Notes: a model not told the origin generated them from the letters alone. A stretch of DNA of 6,519 nt from JAFAVZ01 sp036009105 (GCA_036009105.1 DASYMJ010000192.1:1-6519), one strand, 5' to 3'. Counted from the stretch's first letter, positions 1 through 6,393 are shown. Numbers and translations: made by a program.

Positions 1-14
1 CAGCCATCGATATC

Positions 15-39
15 GGGCCGGCTGGAGAGCCGGCCCTAC
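15..39 (-). repeat. REP-like palindrome with GTAG foot
   Basis: A perfect 9-bp inverted repeat, GGGCCGGCT at 15-23 and AGCCGGCCC at 28-36, encloses a 4-base loop (24-27). On the minus strand the hairpin is entered through GTAG (complement of 36-39). GTAG at the 5' foot of a short GC-rich hairpin is the hallmark of REP elements mobilised by RAYT (TnpA-REP) transposases. The TAG inside this GTAG is the stop codon of the dehydrogenase gene. Only one copy lies in the window and no RAYT gene is present, so the repeat-family assignment is inference. It could simply be an intergenic hairpin or terminator stem. Confidence 0.5.
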
Positions 40-47
40 ATTTTTTT
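15..47 (+). terminator. Possible intrinsic terminator for a gene to the left
   Basis: Read on the plus strand, the 9-bp GC-rich stem with its 4-base loop (15-36) is followed by TACA and then seven T residues (41-47). This resembles a rho-independent terminator for a rightward transcript entering from outside the window. The four-base gap between stem and T run weakens the call. The T run also encodes the lysines at the C-terminus of the minus-strand dehydrogenase, so it may owe its presence to coding. On the minus strand no T run follows the stem, so termination of the dehydrogenase transcript here is not supported. Confidence 0.3.
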
Positions 48-917
48 CGTCAGCGCCTCATACAACAGTTGCCCGGCCGCGTTCTTCGCCTCGGAGGTGC
101 AGCCGGCGATGTGCGGCGTGAGGATCAGGCGCGCGTCGTCCGGCCAGCTGCGCTGCGGCGGTTCGGGGTCGAAGACGTCGAGGGCCAGGCCGCCGAGGTG
201 GTTTGATTGCAACGCTGCCAGGGCCGCATCCGCATCGAGCACCTCCCCCCGGCTGGCGTTGATGAGGAATGCGCCGCGGGGCAACGTCGCGAGCTGCTCC
301 GCGCCGATCATCCGGTTCGTCTCGGGCGTGAGCGGCACGTGCAGGGTGAGGAGGTCGCTGGTCGCCAGCAGCTCGTGGAGGGAGGGGACCGACCCCTCGA
401 CATACGGATCGTAGGCGCGCGGCTCCATGCCGAACGCGCGGGCCAGCCGGGCCACGCGCGAGCCGACGTTGCCCAGCCCGATGATGCCGAGGCGGTAGGC
501 GCGCAGCTCGTGGCGCGTGGCGCAGTCGCCGCGCCGCCACCCACCCGCCCGCACCTCGCGGTCGTAGCAAGGCACGGTGCGCGTCAAGGCGATCATCAAC
601 CCGAGCACCAGTTCCGCCACGGCGGTCGCATTGACGCCGGGGAGGCTGATCACCTCGATGCCGCGCTCGCGGGCGGCGGCCAGGTCGATGTTGTCCACCC
701 CGCTGGTGCCCTGGCCGATGATCTTCAGCCTCGGCGCCGCCTCGAGTACGCGGCGCGGCACGTGGTTGAACGTGCGCGTGATCAGGATGTCCGCATCGCC
801 GACGAGGGGCGCCAGATCGTCCCCCCGGCGCTGCACGACCTCGAAACGCGCATCGCCGGCTAGCAGGGAGAGCAGCACCGGCTCGACATCGGCCGTGATC
901 ACCACGCGCTTGGTCAT
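36..917 (-). CDS. NAD-dependent D-2-hydroxyacid dehydrogenase (phosphoglycerate dehydrogenase-like)
   Basis: This is a 293-residue cytoplasmic oxidoreductase of the D-isomer-specific 2-hydroxyacid dehydrogenase family, which interconverts 2-hydroxyacids and 2-ketoacids with NAD(H). The N-terminal half of the substrate domain ends near residue 100. The Rossmann fold follows, with the dinucleotide motif GLGNVG at 147-152 and an acidic residue D170 after the second strand, which favours NAD over NADP. The catalytic triad of the family is visible: Arg223 in NASRGE, Glu252 in DPEPP and His269 in TPHIAG. It has no C-terminal ACT domain, so it is not a full SerA of the long type. Specificity (3-phosphoglycerate, glycerate, another hydroxyacid) cannot be read from sequence. 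The ATG at 915-917 is chosen because homology begins there (MTKRVVITAD); the open frame runs much further upstream, but only as antisense of the next gene. No Shine-Dalgarno precedes the ATG. The stop codon lies in the palindrome at 15-39. Confidence 0.9.
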   Translation of the reverse strand: MTKRVVITADVEPVLLSLLAGDARFEVVQRRGDDLAPLVGDADILITRTFNHVPRRVLEAAPRLKIIGQGTSGVDNIDLAAARERGIEVISLPGVNATAVAELVLGLMIALTRTVPCYDREVRAGGWRRGDCATRHELRAYRLGIIGLGNVGSRVARLARAFGMEPRAYDPYVEGSVPSLHELLATSDLLTLHVPLTPETNRMIGAEQLATLPRGAFLINASRGEVLDADAALAALQSNHLGGLALDVFDPEPPQRSWPDDARLILTPHIAGCTSEAKNAAGQLLYEALTKKM

Positions 918-925
918 GGAGGCGG

Positions 926-935
926 AGTGTACAAT
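926..935. promoter_or_regulatory. Overlapping divergent -10 elements around GTAC
   Basis: The 9-bp gap between the dehydrogenase ATG (917) and the GTG at 927, together with the bases just after it, contains TACAAT on the plus strand (930-935) and TACACT on the minus strand (931-926). The two overlap at the shared TA. Each matches the sigma-70 -10 consensus TATAAT at four or five positions. Typical spacing would place the leftward start near 918-920, immediately before the ATG, and the rightward start near 941-943, just before an in-frame TTG at 945. No good -35 is seen on either side. The call is a prediction from motif and spacing. Confidence 0.45.
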
Positions 936-3311
936 CCGCCCGGCTTGGCAGCGAGACTCCGCAAGCACGCCCTCGCCCTCATCGCGGTCGCTGTCTACAA
1001 CCTCGTCGTCTTCTTCCCCACCGCCTTCCTCGGCCGCGTCCTCTCCCCCAACGACGTCTTCTTCAACACCGAGCCGTGGAAGCTCTACCGCGGTGCGGAA
1101 GGCGTGCAGAACTCGCTGCTCAGCGATCCCCCCACCTCGTACTTCACGCTCATCACGCTGCTGAAGACGCACTGGGGGTCGTTTCACTGGAACCCGTACG
1201 TCGGCTCCGGCATCCCGGGCTTCGGCTCCTCCGCCGCCGCCGTCCTTTCTCCGTTCATCCTCATCCCCGCGCTCCTTTTGCCGCTGGTGTGGGTCTACGG
1301 CGGCATCGTCTTCCTGAAGCTGAACCTCGCCTTCTGGTTCGCTTACCGCTGGCTGCGCGAGGAGCGCCTCGGCAAGCGCGGTGCGGCCATCGGCGCGATC
1401 CTGGTGGCCGGCGCGGGCGTTTATTCGGTGCGCTGGCTGTGGCAGATCACCAACGCGACGGCGCTCTATCCCGCGCTGCTCTGGCTCGTGGCGCGGGCCT
1501 TCCACGGCAAACGCAACTCGGTCGCCCTGATGACGCTGGTCGCGCTGGCGTACGCCCTGGCCGGCTTCCCCGCGGCGATGGCGTACGGCGCTTATGTGGC
1601 CGTTGCTTACGCGATCTTCTTGATGATTCGCGAGCGCCGCATGCCCGCCCTGCGCATCGGCGAAGGCATCGCTGCCGCGCTCATCGCGCTGCTGCTCGCC
1701 GCCCCCTCCCTCGTCTCTTTCGCGCAGCTGGTGCAGCGCAGCGGCTATCTCGAGATCCGCGCCCGCACGGCGACGGCGACCTTCCCCGCCCCCCACTGGC
1801 GCAGCTTCCTCCAGCCGGAGCGGCTGGGCAACCCGGCGCTCAAGAGCTGGCTCGGCGACCGCGCCCTCGGCTCGATGAACAACTACGTCGAGTCGACTGT
1901 CTATGTCGGCGTGATCGGCCTGCCTTTGATGGTCATCGGCCTGGCCCGGCGCCGCGCAAGAACGCGATGGTTCTGGCTGGCCCTGCTGCTCTTCGTGCTG
2001 GCCTGCATCTTCGGCTACGCGCGCTTCGCCGGCTCGCTGCCCGGCTTCAAATACTCGCCCCTGACCCGGCTCGTTCTGCTCCTGCCGCTGCCGGCCGGCT
2101 ACCTTGCCGCGGCCGGCGCCTCGTGGCTGAACCGCGGACGTATGCGCGCCGTGCTGGCCATCGCCATCGCCGCCGCGGCCTCCTACGATCTCGCTCTCTT
2201 CGCCGGCCGCTTCTATCCGTACCTCGAGCCGGCGAAGGCGACCGTGCCGGTCACGCCGACCATCGCCTATCTGCAGGCGCAGCGCGGCCCCTTCCGCATC
2301 GCGCCGATGTTCGACTACCTCCTCCCCAACTCCGCGGAGCTCTTCCGCCTGGAGGATGTCCGCAGCCACTTCAGCAGCGAGGCGAAGTACCGCCGGCTGC
2401 TGCAGCAGATCGATCCGCGGTCGTGGAGCGGACAGTCGACGATCATCCTCTTCAACGCCACCACCTTCCGCTTCGGCGACCCGCTGGTCTCCGTCCTCGG
2501 CATCCGCTATCTGATCGAGCAGCCGTCGATTGACATCGTGAAGTGGCACATCTTCGCCGCCACCAAGCCGGGCGTGAAAGAGAAGAGCATCTTCATCCTC
2601 GAGCCGGGGCAGACGGCGGAGCGGACGATCGCCATCGGCAACGAGCCGTTCGAGGCGATCGAATTGCCGGCCGGCATGGAGGAGTCGTTCACGCGCGCGC
2701 CGCGCCTGCACGTGGAGCTGCGCAAGCTCGGCCTCATCGCCTGGGAGCGCGACTTCACGCCGGACGATCTCGCCGTGATGGAGAAGGCGTACATCCCCCT
2801 CCGGCCGTTCGCGCGCGCCGGCGAGAGCGTCGTCCTGCGCATCCGCGCCGACGGCATCCGGGCCCGCCTCCTCGGCAGCGAAGACGGCGGCATCTACTAC
2901 GGCCGCGTCACGACGCCGATCATCTTCGACCGCCAGTTCCCGGACGGGCGCCTCTTCCTCAACGTCGCGGAGCTGCCCCGCTTCCGCGCCGAGCCCCCAG
3001 GCAACGCCTCGGTGGAGCTGGTCCGCTACGCCGACGCGCGCCAGGTGCTGCGCACGAATTCGTCGGCGCCGTTCTTCCTCGCCTCGTCCGAGAAGCTGAC
3101 CCCGGAGCTGGCCATCACCATCGACGGCAAGCCGGCGCGTCCCGTGGAGACGCACGCCGTTTTCGCGGGCGTAAACGTGCCGGCCGGCCGGCATCATGTC
3201 GTCTTCGAGCGGGTGGTGGGGCGGGGATGGTGGTGGGCGACGATCCTCGGAGCGCTGCTGTGGGTGGGGGTGGCGGGGTGGGAGGTCATCGCGGCGCGGC
3301 GACGAGGATGA
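927..3311 (+). CDS. YfhO-family polytopic membrane protein (putative GT-C-type glycosyltransferase)
   Basis: This 794-residue inner-membrane protein resembles the YfhO family, whose members are GT-C-like proteins implicated in adding sugars to envelope polymers. An N-terminal helix (about 15-37) is followed by an extracytoplasmic loop with PNDVFFNTEPW (41-51), matching the family's early acidic D-x(n)-PW motif, and NPYVGSGIPGFG (89-100). About eleven more hydrophobic segments lie between 103 and 427. A large soluble region (about 430-765) ends in the characteristic DGKPARPVETHAVFAGVNVP stretch (733-752) and a PAGRHHVVF strand (752-760), before a final helix (769-788). Donor and acceptor are unknown. 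GTG at 927 has GGAGG four bases upstream; TTG at 945 is the alternative if the predicted promoter at 930-935 is real, removing six residues. The 3' end overlaps the convergent methyltransferase gene by 26 bp. Confidence 0.8.
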   Translation: MYNPPGLAARLRKHALALIAVAVYNLVVFFPTAFLGRVLSPNDVFFNTEPWKLYRGAEGVQNSLLSDPPTSYFTLITLLKTHWGSFHWNPYVGSGIPGFGSSAAAVLSPFILIPALLLPLVWVYGGIVFLKLNLAFWFAYRWLREERLGKRGAAIGAILVAGAGVYSVRWLWQITNATALYPALLWLVARAFHGKRNSVALMTLVALAYALAGFPAAMAYGAYVAVAYAIFLMIRERRMPALRIGEGIAAALIALLLAAPSLVSFAQLVQRSGYLEIRARTATATFPAPHWRSFLQPERLGNPALKSWLGDRALGSMNNYVESTVYVGVIGLPLMVIGLARRRARTRWFWLALLLFVLACIFGYARFAGSLPGFKYSPLTRLVLLLPLPAGYLAAAGASWLNRGRMRAVLAIAIAAAASYDLALFAGRFYPYLEPAKATVPVTPTIAYLQAQRGPFRIAPMFDYLLPNSAELFRLEDVRSHFSSEAKYRRLLQQIDPRSWSGQSTIILFNATTFRFGDPLVSVLGIRYLIEQPSIDIVKWHIFAATKPGVKEKSIFILEPGQTAERTIAIGNEPFEAIELPAGMEESFTRAPRLHVELRKLGLIAWERDFTPDDLAVMEKAYIPLRPFARAGESVVLRIRADGIRARLLGSEDGGIYYGRVTTPIIFDRQFPDGRLFLNVAELPRFRAEPPGNASVELVRYADARQVLRTNSSAPFFLASSEKLTPELAITIDGKPARPVETHAVFAGVNVPAGRHHVVFERVVGRGWWWATILGALLWVGVAGWEVIAARRRG

Positions 3312-3963
3312 TCTGGTAGGCGAACAGCGACCGCCACAACCTCGTCACGAGGCTCAGCATCTTCTCCCCCGCGCGCAGGAGCGGCTCGGGCGTGTACTTG
3401 CCGATGATCAGGCGCAGCGGCACCGAAGACCCGCGGATGGCCAGCACGCGGAACCCCGCCGCCTCGACGTCGCGGCGGATGGTGCGCAGCGTGTAGAAGC
3501 GGAGATGCGTGTTGTCCAGGATGCCGCGGTCGCGGTACTCGAAGATACCGAAGAGGAGCCCCAGGCGCACCGTGATGTTCGCGATGTTCGGCACGGAGAT
3601 GAACGCCCGGCCGTCCTCGGCCAGCGACTGGTGCACCAGCCGCAGCAGGCCGGAAGCGTCGCGCAGATGCTCCAGCACATCGGCCAGCACGATGGCATCG
3701 ACGTTCGAGGGCAGGCGCTTCACTTTCTCCAGATCGGTGATGACCACCTGGTCGAACGCGGGGCGCAGGGTGGGGAGGCAATCGACGTTGTACTCGAAGC
3801 CGATGGTCCGCCGGAACTCCTTGCGCAGCGCGGCGCCGAGCTCCCCCCCCGCCGCGCCGAGATCGATGAGCGTGCCGCCGCGGCGGGCGAAGCGACGGAC
3901 CAGATCGAGCAGGATGCGATGGCTGCTGCCCTCGAAATCCTTGAACGTGTAGACGTTCGGCAC
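3286..3963 (-). CDS. Class I SAM-dependent methyltransferase, glycan-cluster type
   Basis: This 225-residue cytoplasmic protein has a Rossmann-like methyltransferase fold of the Methyltransf_23 / Methyltransf_11 kind. SAM-binding motif I is LIDLGAAGGELG (32-43), the acidic residue after strand 2 is Glu57 in IGFEYN, motif II-like VITDLE lies at 74-79, and motif IV-like LADVLEHL at 93-100. The stretch GILDNTHLRFYT (147-158), followed by a helix and EAAGF (167-171), recurs in methyltransferases of O-antigen and exopolysaccharide clusters, which suggests a sugar or lipid-linked glycan substrate; the actual substrate is unknown. GTG at 3963 is used as the start, with TAGGA about ten bases upstream; an ATG at 3974 is out of frame. 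A run of eight G on the coding strand (3843-3850) lies inside motif I. The 3' end overlaps the YfhO gene by 26 bp. Confidence 0.87.
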   Translation of the reverse strand: MPNVYTFKDFEGSSHRILLDLVRRFARRGGTLIDLGAAGGELGAALRKEFRRTIGFEYNVDCLPTLRPAFDQVVITDLEKVKRLPSNVDAIVLADVLEHLRDASGLLRLVHQSLAEDGRAFISVPNIANITVRLGLLFGIFEYRDRGILDNTHLRFYTLRTIRRDVEAAGFRVLAIRGSSVPLRLIIGKYTPEPLLRAGEKMLSLVTRLWRSLFAYQIILVAAPR

Positions 3964-3984
3964 GCGCGGCGCATCCTACCAGCA

Positions 3985-3992
3985 GTTATGCT
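3985..3992. promoter_or_regulatory. Overlapping divergent -10-like elements
   Basis: The 36-bp gap between two divergent start codons holds TATGCT on the plus strand (3987-3992) and CATAAC on the minus strand (3990-3985), each four of six to TATAAT. The plus-strand element ends seven bases before A of the ATG at 4000, so the rightward mRNA would be leaderless. The minus-strand element would start transcription near 3978 and leave a leader of about 15 bases containing TAGGA. No -35 hexamer is convincing. This is a prediction from spacing. Confidence 0.35.
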
Positions 3993-3999
3993 GTAGGGG

Positions 4000-4992
4000 A
4001 TGCACGCCGCAGGGATTCTGCTGTTCGCGGCGAGCGTCGCGGCAGTCGCGACGCAACCGGACCGGGTCGACCTCACCGCCGGGGAGGCGGCGCGGATCAC
4101 GCGGGTGAAGCACGAGGTCCGCGATGCGGTCGCCGACGCGCTGCGGACGGAGGGCGATCCGGCCCGCGCCCAGCGCCAGTTCACCGAGGCCTCGCGCGTG
4201 TTCGAAGGCGTGGAGGTGCGCTTCCGGGACGTCGAGGGCCATCCGGAACTGGTCGCGGTCACGACGTTGATCGACATCCCGTGCGGCTCCGATACCTCGC
4301 TGTATCTCTTCCGCCTGGAGAGCGACGGCTGGCGCCTGATCCTGGCCCGCGAGTCGAACGGCTACCGCCGCATCGCCGGTGCGCTCGACATGTTCCAGTA
4401 CGCGGTCTCACCGTCGGACGCGAACGGCGATTTTTTCGTGGTCACCGCGAACGTGAACCCCTGGTGCTCCTCCAACTGGCAAATGCTGCGCTTCGACGTC
4501 CGCCGCATCGGCGCCGATGCGTACTCCTCGCGCGTGCTCGTCTCCGGCAACGAGTCGATCTACCTCGACGCGGACGATTACGAGCTGAAGGCCGGCGTGG
4601 ATGACGTCCGCCTGCAGTGGCGCTCCTGGCAGTCGCTCGATCTCGGACTGCACAACCGCGCTCACGTGCGGCACTTCTCCATCTGCGGCGACCGGGTGGA
4701 GCGCGTCGGCCCCTTCGCGCTCGCGCCGGAGGATTTCGTCGACGAGTGGGGGCGGATGCCGTGGGAGGAGGCCTCGCGCTTCGGCGGCCCGCGCGCGGTA
4801 CACCAGTTGCTGAACAAGCGCCGCTTTTTCTACTCGGCGTTCGATCCGGTCAGGCGCGGGAAGGACGGCGCGTGGATCGTGCCGCTGTGGGTGGAGCGCA
4901 AGCCGCGCAATGAGTGGATGACCTTCACCATCGAGCAGCGCGGCGACGAGTTCGTCATCCGCGGCGTGGACGTGGCGGCCGCCGATCAGTAG
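4000..4992 (+). CDS. Exported protein of unknown function
   Basis: I do not recognise this 330-residue protein. Residues 1-17 look like a signal peptide: a hydrophobic stretch (GILLFAASVAAVA) ending in AVA before Thr18, though the n-region lacks Lys or Arg. The mature part begins with a charged helical segment (about 26-66). A probably beta-rich body rich in Trp, Arg and Asp follows. It contains three cysteines (95, 156, 229), of which Cys95 (DIPCGSD) and Cys156 (NPWCSSN) sit in similar polar loops and could pair in the periplasm. The end has alternating hydrophobic strands (WIVPLWVER, MTFTIEQ, FVIRGVDV). No catalytic motif is evident. The ATG at 4000 has AGGGG directly abutting it, too close to act as a Shine-Dalgarno, which fits leaderless initiation. 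The gene is divergent from the methyltransferase and overlaps the convergent lipoprotein gene by 7 bp. Confidence 0.75.
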   Translation: MHAAGILLFAASVAAVATQPDRVDLTAGEAARITRVKHEVRDAVADALRTEGDPARAQRQFTEASRVFEGVEVRFRDVEGHPELVAVTTLIDIPCGSDTSLYLFRLESDGWRLILARESNGYRRIAGALDMFQYAVSPSDANGDFFVVTANVNPWCSSNWQMLRFDVRRIGADAYSSRVLVSGNESIYLDADDYELKAGVDDVRLQWRSWQSLDLGLHNRAHVRHFSICGDRVERVGPFALAPEDFVDEWGRMPWEEASRFGGPRAVHQLLNKRRFFYSAFDPVRRGKDGAWIVPLWVERKPRNEWMTFTIEQRGDEFVIRGVDVAAADQ

Positions 4993-5321
4993 TCCGACCA
5001 GGCCTTGCCGTTCGCGTCATGCCCGGCCGCCGCGCTGCGGACGTCGACGATGCCGCCGCCCCGCGGCGCCGGCGTCCCCACGCCAAAGTCGTTCTGCGCC
5101 ACCGGCTCCTCCGTGATGACGCGCCAGTCGGCCTTCTTCGTGACCGGATCGATGGGGATCGGACTGCCCAGGTCCTGCAGCCGCCGCGGATACTGCTGGT
5201 GCCTGGCGTGGTACTCGCGGATGGCGGCGCGCAGCTGAGCGAGTTGCGGCGCAGGGTTGGGCGGCTGCTCGCGAGCACACGCCACGGCGAGCAATACGAA
5301 CGCGAGCAGCGCCCGCTTCAC
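4986..5321 (-). CDS. Small lipoprotein with GspG-like pseudopilin C-terminal domain
   Basis: This 111-residue protein has a short signal peptide with a lipobox-like LAVAC, so Cys15 is the predicted lipidated residue. A Pro-rich linker follows (PPNPAPQ, 20-26). From about residue 27 it resembles the globular part of type II secretion major pseudopilin GspG: a helix (LAQLRAAIREYHARH), YPRRLQDL (44-51), IPIDPVTKKADW (55-66), GIVDVRS (90-96) and a terminal GKAWSDY (105-111). The prepilin cleavage site and the hydrophobic FTLIE helix are absent. It therefore cannot assemble as a normal pilin and is probably membrane-anchored by lipid; its role is unknown. The GTG start at 5321 lies one base after the stop of rmlA (TGACGTG), so translational coupling is likely. 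The assignment to the GspG fold is by motif, not by search. Confidence 0.78.
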   Translation of the reverse strand: MKRALLAFVLLAVACAREQPPNPAPQLAQLRAAIREYHARHQQYPRRLQDLGSPIPIDPVTKKADWRVITEEPVAQNDFGVGTPAPRGGGIVDVRSAAAGHDANGKAWSDY

Positions 5322-5322
5322 G

Positions 5323-6393
5323 TCAAGTGATCCCGACTTCGCTGTTGTCTCCCACCATGAAGCGGTACGCGGCCGGCTTGCGGTGGGTGCGGCCGATCTT
5401 CACGTTCTTGCCGATCAGGCTCGCCTCGATGCGGCCGTCCACGTGCTTGATGGTCGAGTTCTCCAGCACGATCGAGTTCTCGATCTCGCACTGCTCCACG
5501 ACGCAGCGGTTGCCGATGGAGGTGTAGGGGCCGACGTAGGCGTGGATGATGCGGGCGTCGCGGCCGATGATGGCCGGGCCGCGCACCACGGAGTCGATGA
5601 TCTGGGCCCCCTCCTCGATCACGACCTTCCCCTCGATCTGCGACTCGCCGCTGATCACGCCTCGCTCATCGCGGTCGAACGTGTCGAGCACCGTGCGGTT
5701 CGCCTCCAGCATGTCCTCGATCTTGCCGGTGTCCTTCCACCACCCCTTCACGATGTGAGGGTGGACGGAGTAGCCGTTGTCGAGCAGCCACTGGATGGCG
5801 TCGGTGATCTCCAGCTCGCCGCGCTTGGAGGGTTTGATCGCCTTGGCCGCCTCGAAGATGCGCTGGTCGAACATGTAGACGCCGACCAGGGCCAGGTCCG
5901 ATTTCGGCTCGGCCGGCTTCTCGGTGAGCTGCACCACGCTCCCTTCCGCCGACAGCTCGGCGACGCCGAAGGACGAGGGGTTCGGCACCTTGGTGAGCAG
6001 GATCTCGCTGTTGCAGTCGAGCGAGCGGTACTCCTCCACCAGGGGCGTGATGCCGTGCTGGAGCAGGTTGTCGCCGAGGTACATCACGAAGGGCGAATCC
6101 TGCAAAAAGTCTTCAGCGGTGAGAACCGCATGGGCCAGGCCGCGCGGCGCGTCCTGCTCGATGTAGTACACGTTGGCGCCATAACGCGAGCCGTCCCCGA
6201 TGCACTGCCGGATCTCCGGCCCGGTCTCCGGCGAGACGATGATGGCGATGTCCTGGATGCCCGCCGCCACGATGGCCTCGATGCCATAAACCAGCACCGG
6301 CTTGTTGGCCACCGGGATGAGCTGCTTGGCGGAGGTGTAGGTGAGCGGCCGCATCCGGGTGCCTTTGCCGCCCGAGAGGATGAGGCCTTTCAT
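5323..6393 (-). CDS. rmlA: Glucose-1-phosphate thymidylyltransferase, long form (RmlA/StrD type)
   Basis: This 356-residue cytoplasmic enzyme joins dTTP and glucose-1-phosphate to give dTDP-glucose and pyrophosphate, the first step toward dTDP-L-rhamnose and other dTDP-deoxysugars. The N-terminal nucleotidyltransferase domain has GGKGTRMRPLT (8-18), SAKQLIPV (21-28), PRGLAHAV (83-90), YLGDN (105-109, Asp108 as expected metal ligand), FGVAEL (142-147), EKP (158-160), RGELEITDAI (191-200) and WWKDTG (218-223). About residues 244-336 form a left-handed beta-helix of hexapeptide repeats (for example GPAIIG, GPYTSIG). That extra domain and the length place it in the long form, as in streptomycin StrD (about 355 residues), rather than the roughly 290-residue enterobacterial RmlA. 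ATG at 6393 matches the family start; the open frame extends to 6462 but overlaps the upstream gene. No Shine-Dalgarno is seen. It lies 25 bases after the upstream gene and one base before the lipoprotein gene. A different sugar-nucleotide specificity is possible. Confidence 0.93.
   Translation of the reverse strand: MKGLILSGGKGTRMRPLTYTSAKQLIPVANKPVLVYGIEAIVAAGIQDIAIIVSPETGPEIRQCIGDGSRYGANVYYIEQDAPRGLAHAVLTAEDFLQDSPFVMYLGDNLLQHGITPLVEEYRSLDCNSEILLTKVPNPSSFGVAELSAEGSVVQLTEKPAEPKSDLALVGVYMFDQRIFEAAKAIKPSKRGELEITDAIQWLLDNGYSVHPHIVKGWWKDTGKIEDMLEANRTVLDTFDRDERGVISGESQIEGKVVIEEGAQIIDSVVRGPAIIGRDARIIHAYVGPYTSIGNRCVVEQCEIENSIVLENSTIKHVDGRIEASLIGKNVKIGRTHRKPAAYRFMVGDNSEVGIT

Noticed and set aside
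8..15. CGATATCG palindrome at the left edge as an operator.
   Set aside because: Eight bases are too short to be meaningful and no repeat partner or gene context is visible.
15..36. Palindrome as the intrinsic terminator of the dehydrogenase transcript.
   Set aside because: On the minus strand no T run follows the stem. The only T run lies on the plus-strand side, inside the coding region.
207..863. Plus-strand open frame of 218 codons antisense to the dehydrogenase.
   Set aside because: It has low-complexity Arg/Gly/Ala/Asp-rich translation without motifs, and the opposite strand carries all catalytic motifs of a known family.
910..915. TTGGTC as a -35 element for the plus-strand promoter at 930-935.
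   Set aside because: The spacer would be only 14 bases, well short of the usual 16-18, so it was not called.
918..3197. Minus-strand open frame of more than 700 codons, in frame with the dehydrogenase and antisense to the YfhO gene (whole frame 36-3197).
   Set aside because: Its translation is dominated by Arg, Glu, Gly, Ala and Asp with no domain, typical of the shadow of a GC-rich gene. The plus strand there encodes a convincing membrane protein, and the dehydrogenase homology begins only at the ATG at 917.
3196..3996. Plus-strand open frame of 266 codons antisense to the methyltransferase.
   Set aside because: It is shadow-type composition (long Asp/Gln/Arg/Glu runs), while the minus strand encodes clear SAM-binding motifs.
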